Shown: positions 22,397 through 22,455 of the stretch, piece by piece
Layout: each line of letters starts with the position of its first letter
How positions within the stretch are numbered: the stretch's first letter is position 1
Source: a virus
DNA length: 22,455 nucleotides
Reading direction: 5' to 3' (one strand)
Virus record (IMG/VR): IMGVR_UViG_3300017714_000194
Coordinates: 1 to 22,455 of that record
The notes under the pieces: model-generated
Told to the model about the DNA's origin: nothing
Databases searched by the model: none
What the model saw: only the letters and a program-made list of their open reading frames with translations
Position numbers and translations under genes: made by a program

Positions 22397-22455
22397 TTAA
22401 CCTCCTAAATTAAACATTTTATAAATAAAGATGTATGGTTCATTTTCTTTCTTAA
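22397..22455 (-). CDS. C-terminal end of an upstream gene (cut by right edge)
   Basis: One minus-strand frame is open from the right edge to TAA at 22397-22399 and ends ENEPYIFIYKMFNLGG. The last codons GGA GGT double as the ribosome-binding site for the 834-residue gene, the same stop/site fusion seen repeatedly here. Only about 18 codons are visible. A second frame is also open to a TAG at 22405-22407, so the assignment is tentative. Confidence 0.4.
   Translation of the reverse strand, partial: KKENEPYIFIYKMFNLGG

Noticed and set aside
22393-22430. TATA-like ATTTATAAAA before the 834-residue gene as a promoter
   Set aside because: The DNA is AT-rich and appears to be the coding end of an upstream gene; a start site at the usual spacing would fall beyond the ribosome-binding site.
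1-22455. tRNA genes, CRISPR arrays, insertion sequences, attachment sites
   Set aside because: No cloverleaf-like or repeat-spacer structure, transposase gene or integrase was seen, and almost all bases are coding.

Overview
The window is a compact, AT-rich block of virion-morphogenesis genes from a head-tailed (HK97-fold) dsDNA virus. Every gene I can support is on the minus strand, so transcription runs right to left. Genes are nearly back to back, with ATGA, TAATG or GTGATTAA overlaps or stop codons buried in the next ribosome-binding site. The set suggests a marine or other environmental virus, possibly of archaea: an archaeal/eukaryal-type ATP-dependent DNA ligase, an Arf-like small GTPase, zinc ribbons in the portal, and GGTGA-type ribosome-binding sites. 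None of these proves the host domain, because bacterial 16S rRNA has a matching 3' end.

Right to left (order of transcription): the tail of an upstream gene (22397-22455); an 834-residue all-helical protein of unknown function; a GNAT-like acetyltransferase; the large terminase; a winged-helix plus LAGLIDADG-endonuclease-like protein; and the portal with two zinc-binding inserts. Next come eleven small genes (11404-14908). Seven of them start with the same short motif, roughly M-S-W-x-[DEN]-[IVL]-[LI]-K-K, joined to unrelated bodies; an eighth is a degenerate version. One of these genes (51 residues, 13964-14119) is easy to miss. A large DNA ligase follows, then an XkdF/HK97-type prohead protease fused to an acidic scaffold. 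The scaffold part has its own perfect internal ribosome-binding site. The major capsid protein follows, then a strong RNA hairpin.

The left part holds a small head protein with a basic tail, a beta-rich 97-residue protein, two short membrane proteins, an Arf-like GTPase, a zinc protein, a Q/N/P/G-rich protein, an unknown 433-residue protein, a head-tail-connector-like protein, and the start of another gene cut by the window edge.

The most interesting signal is the MSW motif. It heads the small proteins, and it also forms the C-terminal end of the protease/scaffold protein and of a second small coiled-coil protein. My working model is a capsid-assembly or encapsidation tag: the scaffold carries it at its C-terminus, and cargo proteins carry it at their N-terminus so that they are drawn into the prohead. 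It would be analogous to, but not obviously homologous with, the capsid-targeting sequence of T4 internal proteins. The second signal is a virus-encoded Arf-like GTPase with an intact G1-G5 set and a possible N-terminal amphipathic helix, directly downstream of two membrane proteins. No tRNA, rRNA, CRISPR array or insertion sequence was seen. The longest non-coding gap is about 90 bases.
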